This document shows, piece after piece, positions 1-10,193 of a DNA stretch of 64,000 bases (positions are counted from its first letter, which is position 1; every line of letters begins with the position of its first letter). The notes beneath the pieces were generated by a model. It did no database searches. It was not told where the DNA came from and saw only the letters and a list, made by a program, of their open reading frames with translations. The translations under genes were made by a program, and so were the position numbers. The stretch is from the NCBI RefSeq assembly GCF_005405085.1, contig NZ_BJDJ01000017.1:1-64000 (forward strand). Direction: 5' to 3'. Source of the stretch: Lactiplantibacillus daowaiensis (GTDB taxonomy: Bacteria > Bacillota > Bacilli > Lactobacillales > Lactobacillaceae).

Positions 1-40
1 GTAAAGAAAAGGAACCCCGTTCGCAAGTGAACGAAGTTCC
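1..40 (-). terminator. Rho-independent terminator at left edge
   Basis: Read on the minus strand, GGAAC (36-40) pairs with GTTCC (11-15) and an inner CGTTC/GAACG helix also forms, followed by a T-rich run. It lies about 120 bases beyond the stop of the 321-residue membrane-anchored protein and could end its transcript. Bases 41-162 hold nothing else I can identify. Confidence 0.6.
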
Positions 41-162
41 ACATAAACCCTCCATCAACACCCGTTGACAAAGAGCCTAAAAAAATCACCGATTCACACT
101 TGAAAATAAGCGTTTTATCGATGATTGTAAAGTCAATTGCCCTACTGACACTAACCTTTTAA

Positions 163-1128
163 TTATTTAAATAATTTTTTTGCAGCTTGAACTGGTGAAA
201 TATGATCACTCGCCGCTGTTTGTAGCACGGTTCGAACATCTTGATCACTCAAAGCATCCGCATCAATCCCCGCTTCTTTTAATTCTGAACGCGTTGATTT
301 AATTTGGCTACTTGAAACTGACGACCCATTGACTTGTTGTTGTGAACTTGTCACGGTGTATTCATTGCTACCAGAATAGTTGTTCGCAGCTTTTTGTTCT
401 GAGTTGGTTAAGCCTGAGCTACTAGCATCTGCCTTACTTGTAGCAGTACTGCTATTGCTAGAAGAACTGGTGGCTTGACTACTACTGCTGTCACTCGTGC
501 TATCAGTGGCACTGCTACTATTTTGTGAACTGCCATTCGTCACAACTGGTGTTGAACCAGTTAAAGATTTCAAAGCGGCATTGTTTTGTTTCCGTAATGC
601 TTTAGCTTGTTTATAAATATCTTTATAGTAACTTTGACTAAAGTCCTTACTTTGGAACATCACGGTCAAAACACCATTAGAATCGGTAAATTCGTTAGTT
701 TGGTTAAGTTCCAAAGCCTTTTGATAATTTTTACTATACGTCTTCCGTTTGTTAACGACACGTTTAATCAACTTTAACTCAGTTTTCGCACGACTAACCA
801 ACACTTTTGACCCGTTCTTGGTGTTCGAAACGGTGGTGAAGCTGGTTTTAGCTTGCGAAAATTGACGTTCCTTGATTGCGTTGGCGCCATCAACGTAAGT
901 CTGCGTTTGCGTCAAGTAACGTTGTGCAACGGCATCGTTGGCTTTCGTACGCGTCGCCCGACTAAAGAATGATTCGGCTTGCGAATAATTTTTATCTTGA
1001 ATGGCTTCTTTCCCATACCGCATCGCCGTGGCGTAAGCAGTGGCTTGTTCACGATGTTTCGAATAAGTGTAACCGCCGACACCAATCGCGATCACTGCTG
1101 CGACAATCACCCACATCCACTTTTTCAA
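163..1128 (-). CDS. Membrane-anchored protein with helical repeats and Ser/Thr-rich linker
   Basis: 321 residues. One N-terminal membrane helix (about residues 4-20), then about 170 charged, helix-rich residues that read like two or three TPR-like pairs (YGKEAIQDKNYSQAESFFSR, then a similar unit). A low-complexity Ser/Thr linker (about 200-240) leads to a small C-terminal domain ending in a PVQAAKKLF tail. It is probably anchored in the membrane with the repeats outside. The start is TTG at 1128, preceded by GGGGG at 1136-1140 with 7-base spacing. It is divergent from cfa; its own -10 (TATAAT on the minus strand, 1157-1162) is clear. Function unknown; I do not recognise a named family. Confidence 0.75.
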   Translation of the reverse strand: MKKWMWVIVAAVIAIGVGGYTYSKHREQATAYATAMRYGKEAIQDKNYSQAESFFSRATRTKANDAVAQRYLTQTQTYVDGANAIKERQFSQAKTSFTTVSNTKNGSKVLVSRAKTELKLIKRVVNKRKTYSKNYQKALELNQTNEFTDSNGVLTVMFQSKDFSQSYYKDIYKQAKALRKQNNAALKSLTGSTPVVTNGSSQNSSSATDSTSDSSSSQATSSSSNSSTATSKADASSSGLTNSEQKAANNYSGSNEYTVTSSQQQVNGSSVSSSQIKSTRSELKEAGIDADALSDQDVRTVLQTAASDHISPVQAAKKLFK

Positions 1129-1196
1129 AATGACACCCCCATTAGTTGGTTTCTTTATTATACCATGTTTAGCATCGTAACCGTGAGACCTAGTGC

Positions 1197-1225
1197 TTAC
1201 ATTCCGATTTTCATTGGCGTATAAT
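1197..1225 (+). promoter_or_regulatory. cfa promoter
   Basis: TTACAT (1197-1202), a 17-base spacer and TATAAT (1220-1225), a good sigma-A promoter 40 bases before the cfa start. Confidence 0.7.
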
Positions 1226-1264
1226 AATGCTTGTATTTTTAATCGAGAAAGGATCTTTATTGTA

Positions 1265-2458
1265 ATGCTAGAAAAGACGTTTTACCGCACCTTGTTAAGC
1301 CACTCCTTCAACATCCCGGTTCATGTGAACTACTGGGATGGCAGTAGCGAAAACTATGGTGGCGACGGTACTCCTGAAGTTACGGTCACCTTTAAAGAAG
1401 CCATTCCGATGCGCGATATTACCAAGAACGCTTCGATTGCCTTAGGCGAAGCTTATATGGATGGTAAGATTGAAATCGAAGGCAGTATTCAACAGTTAAT
1501 CGAATCAGCTTACGAATCGGCCGATAGTTTCTTTAACAATTCGAAGTTTAAGAAATTTATGCCGAAGCAATCCCATTCAGAAAAGAAGAGCCAACAAGAC
1601 ATCCAAAGTCACTATGATGTCGGCAACGACTTTTATGAAATGTGGCTTGACCCAACTTTGACGTATTCGTGTGCCTACTTCCGGAACGAAGATGACACGT
1701 TGGAACAAGCTCAAATCAACAAAGTTCACCACATTATTCAAAAGTTGAACCCACAACCGGGTAAGACCTTATTGGATATTGGTTGTGGCTGGGGAACCTT
1801 AATGTTAACCGCCGCTAAAGAATACGGGTTGAAAGTTGTTGGGATTACGTTATCTCAAGAACAATACAACTTAGTTAACCAACGGATCAAAGACGAAGGC
1901 TTAAGTGATGTGGCTGAAGTTCGCTTAGAAGATTATCGTGAACTCGGTGACGAAACCTACGATTACATCACTAGTGTTGGGATGTTTGAACACGTTGGTA
2001 AAGATAACTTAGCGATGTATTTTGAACGCGTTAAGCACTATCTTAAAGACGATGGCGTCGCTTTGTTACATGGGATTACCCGGCAACAAGGTGGGGCGAC
2101 CAATGGTTGGTTAGATAAATACATCTTCCCAGGTGGCTATGTCCCTGGGATGACTGAAAACCTACAACACATTGTTGACTGTGGGTTACAAGTTGATGAC
2201 GTTGAAACCTTACGTCGCCATTACCAACGGACCACTGAAATGTGGGACGAAAACTTTAACGCTAAGCGTGAAGCAATTGAAGATAAAATGGGCACGCGCT
2301 TTACGCGGATGTGGGATTTATATCTCCAAGCCTGTGCTGCTTCATTCCAATCTGGGAACATTGATGTGATGCAATACCTTGTTTCTAAAGGCCCATCATC
2401 ACTTAACTTACCAATGACCCGTGAATATATGTATGAAGATAATACTGTAAAAGCTTAA
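1265..2458 (+). CDS. cfa: Cyclopropane-fatty-acyl-phospholipid synthase
   Basis: 397 residues. Transfers the SAM methyl group onto cis double bonds of membrane phospholipid acyl chains, forming cyclopropane (lactobacillic) acids; a cytosolic, membrane-associated enzyme linked to acid and stationary-phase survival. Seen: SAM-binding motif [12 protein letters not shown], the Cfa signature TYSCAYF, the EHVG loop, the HGITRQQ segment, and the [11 protein letters not shown] stretch matching the catalytic Tyr region of E. coli Cfa. The ATG at 1265 follows GAAAGG; an upstream in-frame extension (from 1193) covers the promoter and is unlikely. Single gene ended by a strong terminator. Confidence 0.95.
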   Translation: MLEKTFYRTLLSHSFNIPVHVNYWDGSSENYGGDGTPEVTVTFKEAIPMRDITKNASIALGEAYMDGKIEIEGSIQQLIESAYESADSFFNNSKFKKFMPKQSHSEKKSQQDIQSHYDVGNDFYEMWLDPTLTYSCAYFRNEDDTLEQAQINKVHHIIQKLNPQPGKTLLDIGCGWGTLMLTAAKEYGLKVVGITLSQEQYNLVNQRIKDEGLSDVAEVRLEDYRELGDETYDYITSVGMFEHVGKDNLAMYFERVKHYLKDDGVALLHGITRQQGGATNGWLDKYIFPGGYVPGMTENLQHIVDCGLQVDDVETLRRHYQRTTEMWDENFNAKREAIEDKMGTRFTRMWDLYLQACAASFQSGNIDVMQYLVSKGPSSLNLPMTREYMYEDNTVKA

Positions 2459-2465
2459 TCAAGCT

Positions 2466-2505
2466 ATAAAAGGCGGTCGCATTTAAGTTGCGACCGCCTT
2501 TTTGC
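2466..2505 (+). terminator. cfa terminator
   Basis: AAGGCGGTCGC pairs with GCGACCGCCTT across a short loop, followed by TTTTT. It lies between convergent genes and could act in both directions. Confidence 0.9.
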
Positions 2506-2508
2506 TCG

Positions 2509-3225
2509 TCAAAAAATCAAATAATATAGCCCACTCAGCCCAATAAAGGCATAAATACCACGACGAATCACGGTCATCTTAAGTCTTGGTAACCAGTGCG
2601 CTGCTAAAGCCGTCCCAATAACGGCGCCAACCATCCCCACTAACACATAAGGAATAATCGTCGGCGTCAGAATCCCATTAATAACCCGCACAGTTGTGAT
2701 ATAAATAACGTCGACCAAGAAAAAGAGCTGTAAATTCGCCGTATATTTTGCCGTAGAATGTGATAACGACAAAAAATACAAGGCCATCAAGGGACCACCA
2801 ATCCCAAAAAGCCCATTAAAAAAGCCCGAAATAATCATGAAGCTCACCGCAATCCACCATGGAAATGGCTTCGTCCCGGCCTGCTTGGCGATTGAAAAAT
2901 ATAGCGACAAACTCACTAATAGACCGCCAAGCAATCGTCGCAACACCGTTAAATCGAGCACTTGCCCCAAATGAACTGACCAGGCCGCCACACTGGCATA
3001 AATGATAAAGGGTGCCAGAATTCGCTTAACATTCAAAGCCCGGCGATATCGAATCACCAGGGTCAGCACACTAGCCGCCATAATCAAGCCCGCAACCCCC
3101 GCGCTTTGTGCCATCGGTAATAATGATGGTAAAAAAATCATCATGATAATGGCCGCACCAAAACCAGTCAGTCCTTGGACTAAACCAGCCAACAATCCTG
3201 GAATGAAGACTAATACCCAAGTCAT
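2509..3225 (-). CDS. TauE/SafE family membrane exporter
   Basis: 238 residues, about eight hydrophobic helices with the duplicated Gly-rich motifs of the family (GLVQGLTGFGAAII near the N terminus and FFNGLFGIGGPLMALYFL near residue 140). Family members move sulfite, sulfoacetate or other small organosulfur/oxo-anions across the membrane; the substrate cannot be told here. The start is set at the ATG at 3225 because AAAGGAG sits 8 bases before it; the upstream GTG (3234) abuts that site. A terminator separates it from azlD, so it is probably transcribed separately. Confidence 0.85.
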   Translation of the reverse strand: MTWVLVFIPGLLAGLVQGLTGFGAAIIMMIFLPSLLPMAQSAGVAGLIMAASVLTLVIRYRRALNVKRILAPFIIYASVAAWSVHLGQVLDLTVLRRLLGGLLVSLSLYFSIAKQAGTKPFPWWIAVSFMIISGFFNGLFGIGGPLMALYFLSLSHSTAKYTANLQLFFLVDVIYITTVRVINGILTPTIIPYVLVGMVGAVIGTALAAHWLPRLKMTVIRRGIYAFIGLSGLYYLIF

Positions 3226-3262
3226 TTTGGACACTCCTTTAACTAATATCAGTAACAGCTCA

Positions 3263-3290
3263 CAAAAAAAGACCGGTTCCCCAGTCTTCG
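3263..3290 (-). terminator. azlCD terminator
   Basis: On the minus strand GAAGACTGG / CCGGTCTT with a GGAA loop, then seven T. It lies just after azlD. Confidence 0.8.
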
Positions 3291-3300
3291 TAATTTACGA

Positions 3301-3651
3301 TTATATATGCAGGACTAACACGAAAATCATCACTGACACTAACCCAACAACAACTGATAAAGTCATTGACCGTGTCCGATAAGCAATCACACCCACTAAT
3401 ATAGATGAAATAATCATGCCTAAGTTGCCCGATGTCATAATGTTGTACTTGCTATCCACAAATACACTCTTGACCACTAACGCGGTAAACAACGAGACCG
3501 GCACAAAGCGCATCCACTCATTAAACCATTCGGGAATCTGCCGCTTCGTAAAGAATAAAAGCGGAAAGAAACGTGGGATAAAGGCCACGATTGCACAAAA
3601 GATAATCAACCAAAAATGGTCCATACTATTCATTGAACTAACTGATTGCAT
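3301..3651 (-). CDS. azlD: AzlD family branched-chain amino acid exporter subunit
   Basis: 116 residues, four predicted membrane helices, with AzlD features (FIPRFFPLLFF near residue 25, VPVSLFTALVVKS near 50, GVIAYRTRSM near 87). AzlD is the small partner of AzlC in exporters of branched-chain amino acids and analogues. It begins 20 bases after the azlC stop, with GAGGAG 8 bases before its ATG. The azlC-azlD order is as expected. Confidence 0.9.
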   Translation of the reverse strand: MQSVSSMNSMDHFWLIIFCAIVAFIPRFFPLLFFTKRQIPEWFNEWMRFVPVSLFTALVVKSVFVDSKYNIMTSGNLGMIISSILVGVIAYRTRSMTLSVVVGLVSVMIFVLVLHI

Positions 3652-3671
3652 AATATAAACTCCTCGGTGCC

Positions 3672-4436
3672 CTACTTGTCAGATTCTTCCATGGCCGATT
3701 GACCAGTGGGATCGTGAATCTTATACAACAAATGACTTTCTGGCTTACGTGCTAATAACTGACGTTCAATAAAGTAGCCGGTTAATGACGCAATTAACGT
3801 CGAGACCACTAATCCCAACGTACTCTTCATCAAAACGAGGAAGAAAATCGTTAAAACGCCGGATAAAGCACAGACTAAAATTGTCAAGCGACTCTTTGTT
3901 TGCATAATTGCCATATAAATAAACAAGGCTGTCAACGCAAAATCAACCACACTTAAATTGATGGTCAGCGCACTCCCAATTAAACTACCAACAATATTGC
4001 TGACCGTCCAAAAGAGTAATGAATAATGTTCAACTAATAAAGCTTGCGTTGGCTTCCAATGCTTATCCGTCGCAAATTTTAAATAATTGACCGCATAGTT
4101 TTCATCATTCATGGAAAACGCGAACGCAAAAATAAACGGTAACGGCTGCCCCTTTAAATAGCGGGACAAGCTGGAACCTAGTAACGCGTAGCGTAATTCC
4201 AAGAAAAACATCATCAAAATAATTGTCGTCATCGGTGCATTAATCGTCAACATCGATGCAATCAAAAATTGGGCGCCACCGGAAAAGACCATTACTGAAA
4301 TCAACGCCGTCAGTAAGTGGTTGAACCCGGCTGCATGCAATAAGACCCCACAAGCGAGACCGATGGGGATATAGCTAAGCCCAAGTGGCATTACTGTCCG
4401 TAAAACCATTAACCAATTTGGCTCGTTCTTTTTCAC
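3672..4436 (-). CDS. azlC: AzlC family branched-chain amino acid exporter subunit
   Basis: 254 residues with the AzlC signature (MPLGLSYIPIGLACGVLLH, then FSGGAQFLIASMLTI and ELRYALLGSSLSRYLKG). Integral membrane protein, probably exporting valine, leucine, isoleucine or analogues with AzlD. I choose GTG at 4436 because GGAGG lies 8 bases upstream; longer in-frame starts (to 4481) add a stretch not found in typical members. The C terminus carries a charged cytoplasmic tail. A small hairpin (TGTCTA/TAGACA) lies upstream near 4490-4510. Confidence 0.88.
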   Translation of the reverse strand: MKKNEPNWLMVLRTVMPLGLSYIPIGLACGVLLHAAGFNHLLTALISVMVFSGGAQFLIASMLTINAPMTTIILMMFFLELRYALLGSSLSRYLKGQPLPFIFAFAFSMNDENYAVNYLKFATDKHWKPTQALLVEHYSLLFWTVSNIVGSLIGSALTINLSVVDFALTALFIYMAIMQTKSRLTILVCALSGVLTIFFLVLMKSTLGLVVSTLIASLTGYFIERQLLARKPESHLLYKIHDPTGQSAMEESDK

Positions 4437-4604
4437 CAAGAATGCCTCCAGTACCATACCAGTAAAGAATTCTAGCAACATTGTTTGATGTCTATTTGTT
4501 TAGACATTCGGGTTTAATTTTAACATGTTTCTAGCTGCAATCCTACCTTTTACATGAGATTGTTCGGCCATTCACACTATGTAATCGTTTGCAGTTAAAA
4601 ATTA

Positions 4605-5102
4605 TTAATCAAAATGGCGACCCAAAATAACCAAATCGTTTGGTCGTTGATCTAATTCTGCCACGGCTGGTAAGAACCCCCATTGATCGTAGCCGAATTT
4701 CTTAAAGAGTTTAATGCTGGGTAAATTGCTTGAAAAAATATAAGCCAATAAGGTCGTTAAGCCAACGGTCGTTAATTGATCGGGTACCATCGTTAAGACC
4801 TGACTACCGATTCCTTGGCCTTGAACACCACGGTCTAAATAAATCGAAATTTCAGCGGTTTTAGCATACGCTGCTCGCCCATAAAATGGTGAAAAGCTTA
4901 GCCAACCGACAACATTATCACCTTGTTCAACCACCCATAACGGGTAATGTTCCGGTGAATGTTCTAAAAACCAGGCTCGGCGTTGATCAACCGTGACCGG
5001 CTTAAGATCAGCTGTAACTTGATGACTTGGAATCGTTTGATTATAAATATCGACAATCGTAGGTAAATCTGACATGGTCGCTATCCGTAGCGTCACATCC
5101 AT
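4605..5102 (-). CDS. GNAT family N-acetyltransferase (phosphinothricin acetyltransferase-like)
   Basis: 165 residues. Typical PAT-like GNAT fold: start LRIATMSDLPTIVDIYNQTI, a beta strand with AEISIYLDRGVQGQGIGSQVL (the Q/RxxGxG/A acetyl-CoA loop), and a C-terminal NLPSIKLFKKFGYDQWG segment. Likely acetylates a small amine or amino acid analogue; substrate unknown. The start is the ATG at 5102, 8 bases after GGAGG; the upstream ATG at 5117 overlaps that site. Stands alone between azlC and dacA. Confidence 0.88.
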   Translation of the reverse strand: MDVTLRIATMSDLPTIVDIYNQTIPSHQVTADLKPVTVDQRRAWFLEHSPEHYPLWVVEQGDNVVGWLSFSPFYGRAAYAKTAEISIYLDRGVQGQGIGSQVLTMVPDQLTTVGLTTLLAYIFSSNLPSIKLFKKFGYDQWGFLPAVAELDQRPNDLVILGRHFD

Positions 5103-5202
5103 ACTATCAACCTCCATTCAACGGCTTATGTAAGCCTAGACCTATTATACATTTTTATGCACCATCATTAAATTCCTTTTTCAATCAGTTAATGGGCACA
5201 CT

Positions 5203-5235
5203 AAAAAAAGCGTTTGGACAAAGCTGTCCAAACGC
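5203..5235 (-). terminator. dacA terminator
   Basis: Perfect 11-bp stem GCGTTTGGACA / TGTCCAAACGC with a 4-base loop and seven T on the minus strand. Confidence 0.95.
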
Positions 5236-5250
5236 CCAATGTCTTAAAAT

Positions 5251-6582
5251 TTAGAACCAGCTCTTAATACCACGCCACATTCTGACGAAAATATTGGCCT
5301 TTTGAACTGATTTTTGTGGGGTCAAGTTGACTTGCATCGTCTTGCTCTTAGTCCCATTAACAACTTGAATCGCGGTCTTATTTAAGCTTAAGTTAGCCGT
5401 CCCAACCGTTTTACCGTGGGTCAACGGTGCTTGCAATTTACCACTAGTTGTCGCCGACTTCTTCAAGCTAGCCGTCCCTTTAATCGCAGAAGCATCGGTG
5501 CCAGTTGGCAAGTAGATCTTCGTGGCACTACTATTAGAAACCAATTTCGAGGTTAAAGCTTTCCCATCTTGCACATCAACAGCCTTCACATTATTGATCG
5601 ACTTGTTTTTATCCAAGGTTGTCGTGGTAAAGTTGTGATAAACATATGACATGATCTTAGCCGTTTGGGTAAACCGTTCCGTCCCACTATCATTGGCGGA
5701 ACCAGCATGCATTACGACCGTAATAATCCGGTTACCATTACTAAACTTAACAGTCCCAGTAAAGGCATTCCCGGCTTTAGTTGACGTCCCAGTCTTCAAC
5801 CCATCCACTGGTAAAGCGGAATAATGTTTAACTAAGCCCTTCAACATGTAGTTACGGTTATCCATCTTAGTTGCCGAACTCGTGCCTTTTTCAAACCAAG
5901 CATGGGCAATGCTTGAAGTCTTCAAGACTTCCGGATATTTACTCAATAACTTTTGCGCAACGGTAGCAACATCTTGGGCCGACATTTCGTTTTCTTCAGA
6001 ACCCGCAATGTTACTATAACCAATCGTACTACCGACTTCTTTATTGGTTAACCCAGAAGCATTAATGATCGTCGCATCCGTAATCCCAAAGGACTTCGCC
6101 GTTTTCCGCATTAATTGAACGAACTTATGTGGCGTCCCGGCAACCGCATCACCTAACGCCGTAATCGCTGCGTTAGCAGAATAAATTTCAGTCGCATTAT
6201 ATAATTGCCGTACTGAATACGTCTTAGTTGATAGCAATGGCACGTTGGCATATGACGTGTTTTGACTCATCTTAGCCACGGCCTTGCTGACACTGATCTT
6301 TTGATTCCAAGACAACTTACCTTCATGAATCGCCTTTAAAACCAAATAAGTACTCAACATCTTCGTCATTGACGCAATCGCCATTGGCTTAGTGCTGTTC
6401 TTGCTATATAAAATCTGACCCGTACTAGCGTCAACGGCAATCGCCGCTTTCGCTGAAATTGATGGGGTGCTAGCCGCTTGTGCGGTCATGGTGGCATCGG
6501 CCACGCCTAATCCAGTGGTCGTGAAGGTGACTGCCGCCACTAAGGCAATCATCGTTTTCTTTAACTTTCCAGCAAATCTCAT
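5251..6582 (-). CDS. dacA: D-alanyl-D-alanine carboxypeptidase (low-molecular-weight PBP, DacA type)
   Basis: 443 residues. Removes the terminal D-Ala from peptidoglycan pentapeptides outside the cell, limiting cross-linking. Signal peptide to about residue 37 (ending AQAAS). All three penicillin-binding motifs are present: SMTK at 71-74 (nucleophile Ser71), SAN at 135-137 and KTG at 263-265. A C-terminal beta domain follows, then an amphipathic membrane anchor (NIFVRMWRGIKSWF). The upstream genes on the same strand are a histidine kinase and response regulator, so wall-stress control of dacA is plausible (inference). Confidence 0.95.
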   Translation of the reverse strand: MRFAGKLKKTMIALVAAVTFTTTGLGVADATMTAQAASTPSISAKAAIAVDASTGQILYSKNSTKPMAIASMTKMLSTYLVLKAIHEGKLSWNQKISVSKAVAKMSQNTSYANVPLLSTKTYSVRQLYNATEIYSANAAITALGDAVAGTPHKFVQLMRKTAKSFGITDATIINASGLTNKEVGSTIGYSNIAGSEENEMSAQDVATVAQKLLSKYPEVLKTSSIAHAWFEKGTSSATKMDNRNYMLKGLVKHYSALPVDGLKTGTSTKAGNAFTGTVKFSNGNRIITVVMHAGSANDSGTERFTQTAKIMSYVYHNFTTTTLDKNKSINNVKAVDVQDGKALTSKLVSNSSATKIYLPTGTDASAIKGTASLKKSATTSGKLQAPLTHGKTVGTANLSLNKTAIQVVNGTKSKTMQVNLTPQKSVQKANIFVRMWRGIKSWF

Positions 6583-6646
6583 TTCTCAATTATCCCTTTC
6601 CTGAATGCTACTTTTAAGTTTAAATAATTATGCAACCTGAAACAAG

Positions 6647-7807
6647 CTAATTTGCAACTTTCCGTTCCTTTTTCGTTAATGGATGATCATGTTTGACGGG
6701 TAAGTGGATCACAAAGCTCGTCAATTCATCATCACTTTGGGCATAAATATAACCGCCATGATGTTCGACAATACTTTGCGCAATTGCTAACCCCAAGCCC
6801 GAGCCGCCCGTTGCTTTGGAACGCGACTCTTCAACCCGGTAAAATCGTTCAAACAACATCCCTAATGAATCAGCTGGAATTCGTTTACCATCATTGGCAA
6901 CCCGAATCACCACTTCTTCACCCCGTTGTTCAGCTTGTAAGATCACCTTCTTAGCGCCAGTGCCGTATTTAAACGCATTGGTAATTAAGTTGTTAAAGAC
7001 CCGACCGAGCTTTTCCGCATCGGCTTCCAAATAAATCGGTTTTGGGCCAGTTTCAACTTCAATCGTGAGTTGTTTCTTATTCGCTTCTAGTTCAAAACTT
7101 GCTGCCAATTGCTCCATCATCGCCGTAATATTTAGTCGATTGATATTGAGCGGTGTTTCGGTCTGGCGAACTTTCGTATATTCGAAAAGGTCTTCAACCA
7201 GTGATTTCATCTGTGTGGCCTTGTTATAGGCGATATGCGTGTATTTAACCAAGTCTTCTTCAGATTGGTACTGGTGATTTTCAATCAAGCCTAGATAGCC
7301 AATAATTGATGTTAACGGGGTCCGAATATCATGACTCACATTCGTAATCAACGCATCTTTAGACCGTTCGATCTCCCGTTCTTCATCCATAGAATGAATC
7401 GCGGAGTCGACTAACGCATTGACACTTTCAACCACGCGTTGCGTATCACCCGTCAAGCTAAAATCGATACGATGATCAAAGTGGCCCGCCGCAATATAAT
7501 GCAATTCACTAATGATATGACGTAATTGCATCTGTTTGTAACGCCGAATTAGTCGCCAATACAAAACAAAGGCATCTGCAATCAGCATGAGCGCCACAAA
7601 CAGATTCTCATAGCTCCAAAGCTGATAATTCGTTGGTCCTAATTTGATGGACCGTTTAATTTGAAAAATCCCACTTTGTAGCCCGGGATTATGCGCAATC
7701 GCTTGGTTGATCAAGACCACGATTGACAAGTTCAAAAGGAGTAGCAAAATCACAGTTACTACTCCTTCGAAGAATAATTCACTTTTTTCGCGTCCTGTTA
7801 ATTTCAA
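6647..7807 (-). CDS. Sensor histidine kinase, VanS-like
   Basis: 386 residues. Two membrane helices (about 17-36 and 68-86) around a short extracellular loop, a HAMP-like linker, a HisKA domain with phospho-acceptor His159 in NVSHDIRTPLTSI, and a HATPase domain with N box (NLITNAFKYG), G1 (VANDGKRIP) and G2 (GGSGLGLAI). Autophosphorylates and passes phosphate to the adjacent regulator. The small sensor loop suggests intramembrane sensing. The start is TTG at 7807 after GAGGG. The stop lies 64 bases before dacA, fitting a regulator-kinase-dacA unit. Confidence 0.92.
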   Translation of the reverse strand: MKLTGREKSELFFEGVVTVILLLLLNLSIVVLINQAIAHNPGLQSGIFQIKRSIKLGPTNYQLWSYENLFVALMLIADAFVLYWRLIRRYKQMQLRHIISELHYIAAGHFDHRIDFSLTGDTQRVVESVNALVDSAIHSMDEEREIERSKDALITNVSHDIRTPLTSIIGYLGLIENHQYQSEEDLVKYTHIAYNKATQMKSLVEDLFEYTKVRQTETPLNINRLNITAMMEQLAASFELEANKKQLTIEVETGPKPIYLEADAEKLGRVFNNLITNAFKYGTGAKKVILQAEQRGEEVVIRVANDGKRIPADSLGMLFERFYRVEESRSKATGGSGLGLAIAQSIVEHHGGYIYAQSDDELTSFVIHLPVKHDHPLTKKERKVAN

Positions 7808-7822
7808 ACTTAACCCTCACTC

Positions 7823-8512
7823 TTACCGCGATTCAATCTTGTAACCAACGCCCCAAACAGTTTGGATCACTTTTTCGCCATCGGTGGCTTCTTCAATCTT
7901 ATCGCGCAAATGGCTCACATGGACCATGACTGTCTTAGCGGACACGATGCTTTCTTGTTGCCAAACCCGTTCAAAAATATCATCAGCTGAAAAGACCCGA
8001 TTGGGATGACTAGCCAATAAATATAAGATACCGAATTCTAATGCGGTAAGTTGAATGTCTTTACCAGTCAAAGTCTTCACTTCATGGGAGTCTTTATTGA
8101 TCACTAACGGTCCGATATCCAAAATATCTGGTTCATTAGTCGTCACATTGTTTTCTGACCGCCGTAAGAGTGATTTGACCCGCGCCATAATTTCTAGCGG
8201 ATTAAATGGCTTCGTTACATAATCATCGGCCCCAGTAATCAAGCCTTGGATTTTATCCATATCACCAGTCTTGGCTGATAAGACTAAAATTGGTAATTGT
8301 GAGTCTTTACGGACTTCTTTAATGACTTCAATCCCATCCATTTCAGGCATCATGATATCCAAGATCATCAAGGCAATGTCAGGATTCGTATTTAATTTAG
8401 TTAAAGCTTCCTTACCGTTAAAAGCACTAACGGGTTCGTAGCCTTCATTTTTAATATAAATTTCTAATAATTGTGCTATTTCTTTGTCGTCATCGACTAC
8501 TAAAATTTTCAT
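7823..8512 (-). CDS. OmpR family response regulator, VanR-like
   Basis: 229 residues. Receiver domain with acidic pocket VVDDD (6-9), phospho-acceptor Asp52 in LDIMMPEMDG, the conserved Thr/Ser in VLSAKTG and Lys in VTKPF; a C-terminal winged helix ends VWGVGYKIE. Binds DNA when phosphorylated by the neighbouring kinase. The start is the ATG at 8512 after AGGAG; an upstream in-frame ATG (8530) contains that site. Likely controls itself and possibly dacA. Confidence 0.93.
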   Translation of the reverse strand: MKILVVDDDKEIAQLLEIYIKNEGYEPVSAFNGKEALTKLNTNPDIALMILDIMMPEMDGIEVIKEVRKDSQLPILVLSAKTGDMDKIQGLITGADDYVTKPFNPLEIMARVKSLLRRSENNVTTNEPDILDIGPLVINKDSHEVKTLTGKDIQLTALEFGILYLLASHPNRVFSADDIFERVWQQESIVSAKTVMVHVSHLRDKIEEATDGEKVIQTVWGVGYKIESR

Positions 8513-8617
8513 ATTTGATTTGCTCCTCATTAATTGAGTAATTATGATTCTATTCTAACAAAAAGTTGGCCTAACTTGGGGGTTGGACCGCTTTTTTAGT
8601 GAAATCGCAAGGAATCA

Positions 8618-8815
8618 GAGTGTGAGCGAAGACGGGTTGCCAGTGAACACGTTTCGGCTCGATAGCCAGGTAAACGTGTTCTTAGTTAACGAGCCGAAAC
8701 GTGTTCAGGCGGGCAGCTTCTTCCGCTTAGCTACACTAGGTGACCATGGTGAAAGACCACACCATAATCCCCTAGCTAGGCTAATGCTCAGAAGCTCCCA
8801 CCCGCCTTCACACTC
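8618..8815 (-). repeat. Long-hairpin repeat, composite copy G behind guaB
   Basis: Minus-strand copy of the hairpin repeat also found at 44.2, 47.0, 53.0, 57.3 and 57.8 kb. Shared blocks are GAGCATTAGCCTAGCTAG, GTAGCTAAGCGGAAG and GAACACGTTTCGGCTCG. Its helices differ from other copies but still pair: outer GGCGGG/CCCGCC, middle AGCTTCT/AGAAGCT, apical ATGGTG/CACCAT. It starts directly after the guaB terminator T run. The distal half (8618-8690) is an inverted partial copy, so the element is bounded by GAGTGTGA / TCACACTC inverted ends and contains a 17-bp GAACACGTTTCGGCTCG inverted repeat. An apparent ORF across it is an artefact. The rest of 8531-8868 is the response-regulator promoter region and the guaB terminator. 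Confidence 0.85.
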
Positions 8816-8850
8816 AAAAAAAAGAGCCCGGAACCGAAGTCCCCGACTCT
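8816..8850 (-). terminator. guaB terminator
   Basis: On the minus strand AGAGTCGGGGAC / GTTCCGGGCTCT around a TTCG loop, then eight T. The hairpin repeat begins at its end. Confidence 0.85.
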
Positions 8851-8868
8851 CAACGCAGATTCAACTAA

Positions 8869-10026
<1,158 letters not shown>

Positions 10027-10149
10027 TTAGCTCCTTATGATTTTATTTTATCTGTAAAGGTAACAAAACATCGCGACAAATGCAAGGGTTAGTCTGGATT
10101 ATCAGTAACTTTTCATTTAATTCATCGTCACTGCGGACCCACCGCTAAC

Positions 10150-10182
10150 AAAAAATCTGAGGGCATCTGCCTCAGATTTTTT
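10150..10182 (-). terminator. Terminator after DUF1129 gene
   Basis: Perfect stem AAAAAATCTGAGG / CCTCAGATTTTTT with a 7-base loop; symmetric, so usable in both directions. Confidence 0.95.
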
Positions 10183-10193
10183 ACCTTGCCACG

